Below are positions 1-12,100 of a DNA stretch of 64,000 nt, one piece after another. The first letter of the stretch is position 1. Each line of letters starts with the position of its first letter. Origin of the DNA: Ochromonas danica (lineage: Eukaryota > Sar > Chrysophyceae > Chromulinales > Chromulinaceae); contig VKHL01000141.1 of the NCBI GenBank assembly GCA_015146655.1, positions 1-64,000 on the forward strand, in the 5' to 3' direction. The translations under genes were made by a program, and so were the position numbers. Under the pieces are notes generated by a model that saw nothing but the letters and a program-made list of their open reading frames with translations, was not told the DNA's origin and made no database searches.

Positions 1-470
1 TATGTTCTTTCTCATTATAAAAAGACGCACCGAATAGAGTGCAATATATGTGTTACTGCCGATTATTATGGCTTACCGCCGATTGCTATGGCTTAATATC
101 TGAGATTCGACTTCAGACTTCGTTCTCTGTATTTGATGGATAAGCCTAATGCACAGCAATTGTTGGGTTTCCGTTGGATGATTGGAATTGATTGTTTTCG
201 GTGATAGCAGTTCTTATTGAGGCTGTATTTCACGATCAATGTCTTGTTCTCTTTTCCTGTTCCTGCGGAATACCCTGAATATGTGTTTTTATTAATGATC
301 CTTTCCATATCCTTTTTTTATCCTGCTAAGACTTCTGTTGTTAGATATGGCCAACATACAGTACGAGTTTTCCTTACCAGTAGTATTTATGATTGTCTTT
401 TATAGCCAATGTGAAGGTTTTTCTAGAATGTAAGTTTTTAGTATTTCCACTCAGTTCTCCACTGTGTTAG
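1..470. repeat. Copy A of a duplicated permease 3' flank
   Basis: The first ~410 bases match 4038-4475 in the same order and orientation. The match begins with the identical run starting TATGTTCTTTCTCATTATAA and later includes a near-identical block of about 150 bases (161-313 against 4229-4374). Copy B follows the permease gene at 1973-3975, so copy A is probably the 3' flank of a second permease gene lying before the window. Weaker similarity continues to about 850. No coding region is supported here. Confidence 0.8.
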
Positions 471-930
471 ATTAAATGTTTGTCGTTAGTTTGTGGTATG
501 ATCAAGATTCGCGCCACCTTTGGCATATCCAAGTGCTTATCGTATGTGAAGACGATTTGGAGGGACTCATTATCCAAAACAGATAATCTGAGCCTGCTCA
601 TTTTCGTGGCTTGCAGTGAATCTCTTCCTAATAGAGGAAGTGCTTTGGCTCCTTGCAAGTCTTCTTGCAAACGCCGCTCTTCTTCGGCTTCACTCTGTTT
701 GATTAGACTTTCCGCCATTTCTAATTCCACAATCGCTTCTCCGATGATATTGTTTTGGACCAACTTGTCGTCTTCAATTTTGCACCTTGTTCCCAAAGCT
801 ACACGTAATTCACCTTCTTCGTCGTTGTGGTCCAGCAATCAGATGCCCTAAATCCTACCAATTCCTCTTCATTCGACTTCGCTCTCTTCGGCCCCTCTCC
901 AGCAGTCATGAAACTATTCAGGATCATTGT
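467..930 (-). pseudogene. Possible remnant of a small gene, unknown function
   Basis: An open stretch of about 123 codons (467-838) encodes a charged, partly coiled-coil-like segment rich in Glu and Leu. An ATG near 928 starts a second short open stretch in another frame. I could not join the two with a convincing intron. A 40-base piece around 535-575 recurs, more diverged, at about 4787-4825 downstream of the neighbouring permease. The remnant therefore belongs to the duplicated unit and has decayed further in copy B. I do not recognise a family. Confidence 0.35.
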
Positions 931-994
931 CCCAGCGGTGGCACGATTGAATGGAAAGCAATCTAATAAAGCATACATACATAAAGGATAAGAC

Positions 995-1665
995 CAGGGA
1001 TAGGTATCGGTATCGTATCGTATCGTTTATGACCCGATACGATACCGATATTGGTCTCGATCGGCTGCCCCCAAAACCGATACGATACAGAAGGTTGCCT
1101 GCAACCTCTTTTGTCACAAAGACTTAGTTACATAGTCTTTAGTCGCGAAGAGTTTGAGTTTATATCCAAATAAAGATACCCAATTAAAATAATGTCAGTC
1201 TAGGGCCAGCATTTCACCATTAGTAAAGGATATGCCTATTGCAACAACGAAGAGTGCAAGAAGGTGAGCTTTAAGGTCCCACGAAGAGATGGAAACACGT
1301 CAGGGCTCGCGAAGCACTTGAGAAGTCACCACCCCGCTGACTATCATTTAATATTAAAAGGAAAAGCTGCGAAGGAAGAGAAGAAGGTCAAAGAAGAGAT
1401 GGCCAGCAGCAGCATTCTGAGATCAATAGTGGATACTACCACTGATTTCAAGGAAAAGTTGCTGAAGCTCTTCTTGGCACGTTGTGAAACTTTGACCTTG
1501 CTGCATTGTTGAGAAGCTAAGGGCTATGCCCATCAAGCGGCCATCAAGCGGCCTGTGCCCCCAGCTACTGCTACCCGCACACCTACTCCTCCTGTTGTGA
1601 TAATTACATTTATTAACTTTGTAGACGTTAACTTAAGAAGTAAAGTATCGGTGTCGTATCGGAGA
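995..1665 (+). mobile_element. Degenerate hAT-family DNA transposon, copy 1
   Basis: The left end (CAGGGATAGGTATCGG at 995-1010) matches the terminal repeat of the better copy at 33577. Repeated GTATCG / CGATAC units follow in the subterminal region (1003-1087). The interior encodes a BED zinc finger: Cys-x4-Cys (YCNNEEC) followed by HLRSHH, at about 1248-1350. The reading frame has a stop just upstream of the finger. Downstream, only a rearranged piece of the transposase and a Thr/Pro-rich linker remain (1505-1595). The hATC region is deleted. The right subterminal region can be followed to about 1665, but I found no right terminal repeat or target duplication. This is a non-autonomous relic. 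Confidence 0.75.
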
Positions 1666-1972
1666 CACTTGGGGTTGAGGTCCGTTGGGGAGAGGAAGAG
1701 CCGTTTCCACAACCGGAAATCGTGAGTAGGGTCTTAAGTTAACGTCCTGACTTTTGGCGCCCAACTGAAAATGGCAAATTGAAACGGCTCTTAACTTAAG
1801 ACGGCTTTCATCTCGACCAATGCCGGAACTTTCTCCCCTTCATGGCGACTTCAACACCATTGCCTCCACAACAAAACAATCAACTAGACTACAATTATAT
1901 TCTAGACTAGATCAATATCGTGACCTCAAATCTTTATTTTACCAGTGATTAATAGTAGACTACTGAAATACC
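1666..1972. promoter_or_regulatory. Upstream region of the permease gene
   Basis: No coding potential is seen. The region contains CTTAAGTTAACGTC (1733-1746), an exact inverted copy of GACGTTAACTTAAG at 1624-1637 in the adjacent transposon relic, and another TTAACTTAAG at 1791-1800. The pair could form a stem with a loop of about 95 nt, or mark promoter elements. A regulatory role is inference. Confidence 0.35.
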
Positions 1973-3975
1973 ATGAAGGGAGGAGGAAAAGATAAAAGAG
2001 CTTCCAAGACCATGTTGTTCTTTATCTATGCTCTGGGTGAGTCTTTTTTATTTATGATAAAGATGAAGTGAAGATGATTCATGTGGATGATGTGCGTATG
2101 CTCATGTTGAATGTAGGCGTTTGCGTGATGTGTGGAAGACAAGCATTCAAATGGCAAGCAGGTAGGGAGGCTGCGATGACATCATGTTTTGTCGAACACT
2201 AACTGATTGATCCTTCATTGCTTGATGATAATAATATTTATAGGATATGGAAAGTATGGTCTTTATCACTTTGGCCTAGTGGTTATGATCTATACGCTCG
2301 CCTTCACCACCTTGACCTACAGCTTTGTGGAGCTGGTGTCTATCATTCCCTTCTCTGGTGGATGTTACGGCTACTCTCGCTGTGCACTGGGGCCTTTTAT
2401 GGGTTATGTGGCAGGCATGTTCGAGACAGCGAAGTACATTCTGTACGCCACATTCAATATCAATCGCTTGTCACATATCTTCTTTGTTGTCTATGGGTAT
2501 GATGAGAAGTATAACATCTTGATTTGGCTGGCCTTCGTGGTCGCCTTCAACCTCGTGCACCACTTCAATACGAAGATGCTATGGTGGACCATTGGTCTAT
2601 TGGGCTCTTCGATCATCCTGATCCAGGCGATCTTTATCTTCGGAGCGACTAGTGAAGGATCTGTAAGGAACATTCAAGGCTCTCGTTGGAACTCAAAGCC
2701 TGATGAGTTTCTAGATGCTTTCCCCTATGCAGTGTATGCCTTATCGGCTCTCGATGCAGTGCGTACATGTGTAGACGAGCAGGTGAGTGGTGGCGGGCAA
2801 CTGTGTTTGGTGGACTGTCTGACTGACTGTGTGAATCTTTGTTGATGTTGCCTTCAGGGTGGCGATGTTGTTCCCAGAGCTTTGCTTCATGTTCTGGCAT
2901 GGGCGGCGATTGCTATCTTCTCAATGATCGTAGCTCAATCTGCTTACAACTTTGACGATAGCGCCCTTTCGAAAGAGGAATACGCGTATAACATTGGTCT
3001 GAGGAAAGTGTTCTCTTTGAGCGAGGATAACCAGTTAGTGACTCTGTTCGCGCTGCCGAGCTCGCTAGGGTGCTGCATAGCATTCTTGTACTGCGCATCT
3101 CGTCAAGTGAGGTCGATGGCGAGCTCTGGGCTGCTTCCTCCGATTCTGGCGAGAGGTCAAGGTCAGAAGGTGAAAGACAGCAGCCAGCCTGTGTCTCGAG
3201 CAACGGGAGTGGTTCCTGGCGACACCTCTGAGGAAGCTGCAAAGAATATGGGCGGCAAGGATGATGGTGACATTAGTCATGCCAGCAAGCCTACGATCGC
3301 GGTGTTGGCATGTTCATTGCTTTGCTTCACTCTGTTGCTAGTAGGCTTCTATACCATCAAGAACTACAATGACATGTACACTCAGATGGGTCAACTACTC
3401 AATGCGTTGATGTATCAGCCTCTGATGGTGTCCTATATCGTGTTCTATACTCGTTTCTCGAACATGGAGAGAGGCATCAAGAGTCCGTTCGGCATTCCAG
3501 GCGCAATCTTTGTGATGGCTTTCTTCATGATGTTGTTCATCATCAGATTGGTGGACAATCCAGATACCAATACAGCGTTTGGCGTCACTTTGGTGATCTT
3601 CACGGTTTGTGTGGTGGCTTATTATATTTTAGTTGTCCAGAAGCGTCAGTTCTTCTCGAAGGAGGAGCAAGAGAAGTTCATGAAGGCCTATGTTGTGAAT
3701 GGTAATCGCTTATCATCATGACGGTTGTTGTGCATGGTTAGGTTAATTGATTCTATGTATTGTGTGGTTTGTGTGTGTGCCTTGTGTGTTTAGCAAACAA
3801 GACTCGCAAGAAGGGCAAGAGTGCGAGCAACACTCGTCAAAGCAGCAAAAGCTCGAAGCTGTTCGCGTTGTTCTATGGAGCTTTCGGTGTCATGCCGTAC
3901 AATGGCTCTCAAGCGGCGAACAGTCGCAGTCGTGCCTCTTCTCTTTCCAAGCAGAACTCAGCAGCTCCTGCTTGA
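1973..3975 (+). CDS. APC-superfamily amino acid permease
   Basis: Predicted to carry amino acids or related amines across a membrane. Four exons are proposed: 1973-2036, 2244-2782, 2858-3701 and 3794-3975. They give 542 residues with consistent phases (donors GTGAGT, GTGAGT, GTAATC). Several hydrophobic helices are visible. The segment SGGCYGYSRCALGPFMGYVA resembles the helix 2-3 loop of the APC family (ethanolamine/amino-acid permease branch), and the N-terminal exon supplies the helix 1 start (MLFFIYALGYGKYG). The C-terminal exon encodes a basic, serine-rich cytoplasmic tail (NKTRKKGKSASN). If the last intron is retained, the protein ends eight codons into it at 3721. Substrate cannot be told from sequence. 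It lies in a tandemly duplicated locus. Confidence 0.85.
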
Positions 3976-4037
3976 TTTATCTTATCTTTTCTATCTGAGA
4001 CCTGACGTCATACAGCAGTGTGTGAAGCAGTGTCGAA

Positions 4038-4575
4038 TATGTTCTTTCTCATTATAAAAAGACGCACCGAATAGAGTGCAATATATGTGTTACTGCCGAT
4101 TATTATGGCTTACCACTCTCTGTCCTGAGAGCCAACTTCTGACTTCTTTCTCTGTATTTGATGGATGAGACTTATGTTGTTGTGTGGTATGTATGGGCTC
4201 ACTGCCGCTATCTTTGTTATTATGCTATTGTTGGGGTTTCGTTGGATGATTGGTATTGGTTGTTTCGGTGATGGCAGTGCTAATTGAGGCTGTATTTCAC
4301 GATCAATGTCTCGTTCTCTTTTCCTGTTCCTGCGGAATACCCTGAATATGTGTTTTTATTAATGATCCTTTCCATATTTAGACTCATTTAATGTCGATTA
4401 TACTGCTGTGGTTGGATATTACCAACTTACAGTATGAGTTTTCCCTATTCTTTATGATTGTCCTTTATAGCCAAGTCTGTAAATCTACTGTGATTTGTTT
4501 ATTGTGTGGTTTCCATATTAGATATTCTGAGATGATATGTAGATCTTTACTCAGTTCCCCATTTGTTGAGAAGCT
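4038..4575. repeat. Copy B of the duplicated permease 3' flank
   Basis: Starts 63 bases after the permease stop codon and matches positions 1-470 (see copy A), with several small indels. The strongest block is 4229-4374. Scattered similarity reaches about 4850. It probably contains the permease 3' UTR. Confidence 0.8.
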
Positions 4576-5193
4576 TGGGTCATAGACTATGTTAGGTCTA
4601 GCCCATCAGATGAGTCTCAAAGCACAGACTTGTCATTATTCTTATTGACGCTGATAAACAATTAAATAGTGACATGGTTGGTCACATCAATAGCCCCACA
4701 GCCACACGATAAGTGTGCAGGCTTTACTCTTATTAACTTAACTGGGATTAACTTAATAGGGTTACTCCCAACACCATTATGCCATTTTGCGTTTATCGTA
4801 TGTAAAGATAGTTTTGAAAGACTCAATCGACATTTTCGTTAATCAAGAGCCTGTCAGGCTTTTGATTAGCTGTTTATCAGCGTCAACACAAGGCATTGAC
4901 AATGCTATGCTATTGAGATTCACTCATTGGTCCAGATCTTGATCTAACCAAGTCGATCATGTGTGTTTTTTGTGTTGCAAACAATCGGAGAGAGGGGACT
5001 AATTTAAGTTAAAAGAGTCATGTCTTTTAATCTTAGTTATCTATCTAAGGTCATGCCTATGATAGAAGGTTACCAAGTTAGAAGTCCAACTTACCGTTTT
5101 CACTCACGCAATAATAATCTACGTTGAAGGCAAACCTTAACTTAACGAGAATGTCTGTTTCTTTTGTTGTTATGGTATCAAATCAAAAATCAG
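4576..5193. other. Intergenic region, no gene seen
   Basis: AT-rich DNA with several TTAACTTAA-like words (about 4735-4760, 5000 and 5130) and a decayed piece of the remnant described at 467-930 (about 4787-4825). I see no supported coding region. The last part should hold the promoter of the APC11 gene. Confidence 0.5.
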
Positions 5194-5530
5194 ATGAAAA
5201 TAAAAGTCAAACGATGGCATGCCATAGCATCATGGAATTGGCAAATTGATGATGAGGTATGTTATGTCTGGATACTAAGATCATGTGATCTGTTGATGTC
5301 TCTCTGATCTGATCGATTTCTCTGTTGAGCAGGTCTGTGGTATTTGTCGTAATCCATACGAGGCATGCTGTCCGGGTGAGAAATATCCAGGAGATGATTG
5401 TCCACCTGTATGGGGCAAGTGTGGTCATGCTTTCCATATGCAATGTGTGATGAAGTGGTTGGAGTCGCAACAGAATGTGCGGCAAGAGTGTCCCATGTGT
5501 CGCCAAGCCTGGGGCTTTCGTGAAGAATGA
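5194..5530 (+). CDS. APC11: Anaphase-promoting complex subunit 11 (RING-H2)
   Basis: APC11 is the RING E3 subunit of the anaphase-promoting complex that recruits the E2 to ubiquitinate cyclins and securin. Two exons (5194-5256 and 5333-5530, intron GTATGT...GAGCAG) give 86 residues, close to the 84 of human APC11. The N-terminus MKIKVKRWHAIASWNW matches the family's MKVKIKCWNGVATW. The zinc ligands are all visible: CGIC, CCPG, GDDCPPVWG, CGHAFHMQC and CPMC. The C-terminus RQAWGFREE also fits the family. Antisense open frames over this gene are shadows. Confidence 0.95.
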
Positions 5531-6193
5531 ATGAAATGAAATGGAATGAAGTCAATAGCTTAGAATCTTCTTCCCCAGCAACTCCCACTGTTTGATTCCA
5601 TTGTTATATTGTTGTGATCACTTCATTTCTTGTAAATAGACAAAATCACATGATGATGACAATAACAGCAGATTGTGTTGGGTTTGGGGTCATTGATCTG
5701 GATCTTGTTGTAGTCAACAATAAAAAGGATCCCCATTGCTATGGCACGAATGACCTATAATGCTAATAACAATCATCTCGACATCTCTTGCCTTTCTCTG
5801 ACCGTATAGAATGAAAAACGATGTTGTCAATGTCAACAATTCTGATCAACAAGTCCCTTCGATTTTGATTGGAAAAGCATTTAATTACAGCAGTTTTGAT
5901 TACAAAATGAGAACTATCAATACGAATCCATACAGACAGGAATAGCCACAGGCTAGTCTAGCAGAGGACTTGTCGTGCACGTATTATTAGCCCAGCCATG
6001 ACAAGCAGGACTGGTTCACATTTCATAAACACATACAACTACCGTAAGTCATTGATCAATTGATTCACTACCAAATAACGGACGATTACCACAACTATTG
6101 GATGATTCCGGCAAATGATTGCTTTCTAATCATCTCTAATTCTTCTATTCTACCAGTTCATTAGACAGCAAATACTACTAAGCACGAGAAAAA
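5531..6193. other. Convergent intergenic region, no gene seen
   Basis: Lies between the 3' ends of APC11 and the PKS-NRPS gene. AT-rich, with stops in all frames at short spacing. It should contain both 3' UTRs. Confidence 0.5.
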
Positions 6194-9100
6194 TCAAATA
6201 TCAGAAGATAGGAAAGAGTTTAATGATGAGTAATCCTGTAACTCTTTCAGAATAGTCACTAAGCGATCAATGTGCTCGTTATTGAGCATTGTCCAGTGAT
6301 CACCAGGACAGGAACGTTGACTAATGTGCCCAGTTGTCAATTCCTCGATACTCTTCAAATTGAGTTCTAAGGAGGCGCGGTCGCTATCCTCAGGTCGAAG
6401 ATCAACAATCTGACACTGCAATGGTTTTTGCTCAATGGGACGATGATGATAAATCCTTAGTAGTTTAGTACATGAAACAAAATGATGTCCTGCAGTGTTG
6501 AGGACTTGTTCTTGATTATGATTGCTTTGGTGCGCTTCATTTTCTTCTTCTCTTTCTTCTTCAGTAACCACGTCTCCCCTCAGAGGAGCATCGAATAAGG
6601 TGATTGAATGCAATAGAGCTTTGACATCAGAAGGCCAATGAATAGCAGGCCATTGCTTGGCCACTTCAACTGCTATTACCCCTCCATATGACCAGCCTGC
6701 AAGATGCACAGTCCAGGTTTTCTCCATTTGGCCATAATGAACCTGAAGGGTATTCTTGATGGAAAGCAGAGCAGATGACGCAGCTTCTTCAATCGTTGAG
6801 AAGGAATAAGGACGATGACCTTGAACTACTCCGTCGTCTAAGACATACACATTGTACCTTTCTCGAAGTCGATCAGCTAAAGTCATATAACTATTGGAAT
6901 CACAACAACAAATGAAATTAAACATGACAATCAGAGCGTACTAGCAAAGTCAACAGTCACATACCATAAACCACTAGCACCAGCTGGATTGAAAAGTATT
7001 AAAGGAGGATTACTCCTTCCTTCTTGCGTCAACTCTAAAACATCCCATCTCGTCTCGTTTTGCTCTGCGACAGTCGCATTCGATGATGACAACATCTGTG
7101 CAACAGACTTGACAGTAGAAGAGCGGAACAAGTCTTGCACCGAAATCGTCTGACCAAACTTCTTGCGAAGAGCAAACAACAATTGAATGGAAGTTAAGGA
7201 GTTACCTCCTAGTTGGAAAAAAGTGCTTCTCTCACAACAGATTGAATCGTCTGGTATGGAGAGAAGCTGTCCGAAAATAGCACGTATATTCATTTCTAAA
7301 TCATTAGTAGGCGGGACAATAGCTTTCACTTCATCACAAGAGGAGTCATTCGATTCCACTTGTGTAAATGGTGAAGGCAGAAGATCTCGTAAGACTTTAC
7401 CGTTTGCACTGAGAGGTAAGTCAGAGATGAAGTTCCAATGACGAGGTATCATATAATCGGTCAAACCTTGCTTGCACAATCCTCGAAGTTCTGAAAATAA
7501 CAATGGAGAACGAGCGCTGTCATCAACAGCAAGAATATAAGCACACAACGTGTTGTTCTTGACAGCTACTACAGCTGACAGAACGTGCTCGTGTAACATC
7601 AACGTCTTCTCTATCTCTCCCAACTCCACGCGATATCCATTCACCTTCACCTGAGAGTCTTCTCGACCTAAGATCTCGATCCAACCTTCTGGACGGACAC
7701 GTCCTAGATCGCCTGTACGGAATAACTTCTCACCTGTCACAGGATGAGTCACAAACTGATAAGCCGTACGCTCAGGATTCTTATAGTAACCAGCTGCCAC
7801 TCCCACGCCGCCGATGTAAATGCTGCCCGTTACCCACACCTCACAATGCTCCATGCGATGATTCAAGATGTACATGCGCTGATTACGCATGGGTTGTCCA
7901 TAAGGAATACTCTTCCAACCTCGGGGAACTCCTCCTTCATGAACGATGCCATTCCAAGGAGATTCCACATTGCTGACCTCTTTATCACCGTCTTCACTGA
8001 CGTCTCTAACGTCCCCTGGAATCTCGAAAATATTGCTCCAAATGGAAGCCTCCGTTGCTCCACCCATACTCACGATGCGCAAACCTGAACCATTCTCACT
8101 CACGGCTCGAATGCGACTCGGTAAACTCGTGGGAATCCAATCCCCACTCATGAAGATCAAACGCAAGCACTTCGGTAGACGAACACCCATCATCTCCACA
8201 TGGCTCACCAGCAGCTCCATAAAGGCCGGAACTGTATTCCAGACCGTCACCTGCTCGCTCACCAACAACTCCAACCATTCCGCAGGGTCTGGAGGTGAGA
8301 GACAGCTAGCTGCCGGAAGAACCAATGTCCCTCCTGCATGCAGCATCCCGAAGATGTCATACACTGACAAGTCAAAGCTTAAGCTCGATAAGCCCAGCAC
8401 ACGATCTTTCTCCGTCACTTTGAAACGGTCATTCAAGTCTTGGATCGTGTTCATGGCTCCTCGATGGTGGCAACAGACTCCCTTCGGAAGACCCGTCGAC
8501 CCTGATGTGTAGATCAGATAGGCCAGATCCTCTGTACTTGCAGCTGGTAGCTCTCCCAGAACCTTCTCCACGAACTCCGATGTCTCTACGCGACGGGCTT
8601 CCTCACTACAAGCTTCCGACAACAAGGTATCATCTATCGCTATCACAGGAATTTTTGCAGATAACTCCTGCAGCCAACCCCAGTTGCTCTCACCCTTCTC
8701 CATATCTTCCCCTTTATCAATCTTCCTCTCGTGCGCTTCCTTCTCTTCCACTTGTTCGCTCAAAACAGGTGGTGACAACAAGCGCTTTTGAGTCAACACG
8801 GCCACCGCCTCGCTCATCTCCAACACTTGTCGAACACGCTGCTCAGGCCATGTTTTTGCGTCGATCGGCAGATAAGTACATTGCAAGCGCAAGATGGCTA
8901 GAACAGCCACTACTTGTTCCCAGCCCTTCTCCATCACAACGGCAATGATTTTATCCTTTCTTATATATTTGGTAAGATAGCTGTTGATCCTGTCATACAA
9001 GTGTTTGCTGACTGTTGCAGATGCTGTTCTTAATGTTCTGTAATCGAGTGTGATGCGTTTTCGGTCATGGGAGCATATTACTGCCAGATTTGTCAAGGGA

Positions 9101-12100
9101 AGCGTTTTTTCGTATAATGGTTGTTGCATGAAAATATGCGGGAAAGGTTTATCGGTAATGTATGGTGGCAATGGTTTCGCCGCAGGTATGATTTCGGAGA
9201 AAGGCTTGCACCAATCGAGAGGACTTTTACTGCATATAACATTTAGCAGTTTTGAGTAGAGATTAAACATGCCGTCGATTACTTCATCAGGGAATTGCCC
9301 ATCGACAATATCCATCGAGGCACACGCAGTTCCATTAGGATCTGCTTTGATCGCATTGACACAAGCTGTATGTGGTACTCGCTCTGAGAAAAAGCGCTCT
9401 TGAAACATCCATTGACGAGAAGCTACTTGTTGATTTCCTTGCTCCACGCCAATAGGTGTAGTGAAGATAAAAGGGGCAACAGCTTGGAATGTATTACCAC
9501 GTTGTCGATTGAGTTCCTGCATCACCTCCACACCAGACATTGCTGCATGTTCCAGGTTCTGAGACAATTCTTTTGAAACTGTTCGAACAGCATTAAGAAA
9601 TGTCAATCCACCAGCAACATTACCAAAGTCCACATTACATAGGACAGTAGAGCTACAGTTCCCCACCAATTTATTCACATCCTCATGAACCTGATGGCGC
9701 AAGCATAACAAGATATTCAATAGAAATTCATTTTTCGAACTATATTGATAGAGAACTAAAGCATAAGCAGCCAACAACACCGAAGGCATGGTGACCGAGT
9801 GATGGGAACAGTTTCGCTTTGCTCTCTTATACTCGTTTGCAGTTAGCCAACAGTGGCGATTAATAAATTTCTTTTGATGTTCAGGGTGATCGGAGGGCAT
9901 ATTGGGTATCATAGGCAACTCTGGACCAGAGGATAATGTAGGCAGTCGATTCATCCAATACTGCCGTGCTCGACGATATTCTTGCGAGAGCGGAAGCTGT
10001 TCGGCCATAGCGAAACAATAGTCTTTGAACTGTATCCTGGGCACAGGAGGCAGCGTCGAGCAAGCCAAGCCAGTAACTTCTTCTCGATACAGGGCAGAGA
10101 GCTCCTGACGTAAGATCAGGTCGCTCATAGCGTCCATTAGAAACAGGGACACCACAACGTGAATAAGAGATGTAGTTTCACTGGTTTGGGTCACGCGTAT
10201 ATCGAACATGGGCCAAGTATAGACATTAGGCCCAACTGTCAACATATACTCACGATAGCCTGATGCAATTTTTCTCGCATCATCGGCATTCCCAGACCAG
10301 TAATGGACATTAGTAAGTTCAAACCGCGGGCAAGGTTCCAATACTTTCATCGTACCATTTGTCGTAACAACAGATCTGAATGTCATATGCCTTGCAACAA
10401 AACGATTAATGGCTGCCTCTAATTTGACCACATCTAGCTGTCCTGAACGATCAATCGCATCATCGTTAAGATCCGATTGCTCTTGCTTCACCCCGAACTC
10501 CCACTCAAAATAAATCTGCGGCGCCAAACCTTTCGAAGAAAACGAAGATGTGTGCAAACCCACAAAGTGCGCTTGATTTATGCCAATCATGGGGTACTCT
10601 AATTGCTCGTCTTTTGAAATAATTTCAAATATTGGTTTCGTACTCACCACTTCGGTGCTGGTTCCTAGAATAGCAGGTCCACAATCAGCTAAATAGACTG
10701 CCTTTTCAGCAAGAGAACGAACAGTCGGGTTGCTGAAGATCTGAGGAACTGTGATGATCAAACCTTTCGCCTTCGCATGTGAGACTACTTGAATACTCTT
10801 CAATGAATCCCCACCAGCAGAGAAAAAGTTCGTGTTGACATCAACCTCAGCCACATCATTTCTAAGCACTAATTTCCAAATGGACAGGATTATCTCTTCT
10901 TTCTCATCACATGCGAGGATACTATTAGCCCTCGAGCGAGATATTTCGAATGAGATTGAACGAAGCTTATCACGCATGACTTTGCCGTTTGGACTGAGCG
11001 GGACCTCATCAATCACACAGAAATGATGGGGAACCATATATTCAGTCAAGAATTGCAAGCACAAAGCACGCAATTCATCGAATAAAACATCCTCAGAAAA
11101 TCCAACCACTTCAGTAGGCACAGGCTGTGGGAAAGATCCGTCATCATAATCAAGCGTATAGGTACCTTCGCCAACGCCGTCACGCAAAACAATGTAAGCA
11201 CATAGTACATTCCTCTGCAACGCTACTACAGCTGACAGAACGTGCTCGTGTAACATCAACGTCTTCTCTATCTCTCCCAACTCCACGCGATATCCATTCA
11301 CCTTCACCTGAGAGTCTTCTCGACCTAAGATCTCGATCCAACCTTCTGGACGGACACGTCCTAGATCGCCTGTACGGAATAACTTCTCACCTGTCACAGG
11401 ATGAGTCACAAACTGATAAGCCGTACGCTCAGGATTCTTATAGTAACCAGCTGCCACTCCCACGCCGCCGATGTAAATGCTGCCCGTTACCCACACCTCA
11501 CAATGCTCCATGCGATGATTCAAGATGTACATGCGCTGATTACGCATGGGTTGTCCATAAGGAATACTCTTCCAACCTCGGGGAACTCCTCCTTCATGAA
11601 CGATGCCATTCCAAGGAGATTCCACATTGCTGACCTCTTTATCACCGTCTTCACTGACGTCTCTAACGTCCCCTGGAATCTCGAAAATATTGCTCCAAAT
11701 GGAAGCCTCCGTTGCTCCACCCATACTCACGATGCGCAAACCTGAACCATTCTCACTCACGGCTCGAATGCGACTCGGTAAACTCGTGGGAATCCAATCC
11801 CCACTCATGAAGATCAAACGCAAGCACTTCGGTAGACGAACACCCATCATCTCCACATGGCTCACCAGCAGCTCCATAAAGGCCGGAACTGTATTCCAGA
11901 CCGTCACCTGCTCGCTCACCAACAACTCCAACCATTCCGCAGGGTCTGGAGGTGAGAGACAGCTAGCTGCCGGAAGAACCAATGTCCCTCCTGCATGCAG
12001 CATCCCGAAGATGTCATACACTGACAAGTCAAAGCTTAAGCTCGATAAGCCCAGCACACGATCTTTCTCCGTCACTTTGAAACGGTCATTCAAGTCTTGG

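Noticed and set aside
5207-5588. Minus-strand frames of about 100 codons near 5.2-5.6 kb
   Set aside because: Antisense to the two APC11 exons, whose zinc ligands are all conserved on the plus strand.
7744-8948. Plus-strand open frames inside the duplicated A-domain core (also 11401-12605)
   Set aside because: They occur twice only because the underlying DNA is duplicated, run antisense to a strongly conserved catalytic domain, and resemble nothing.
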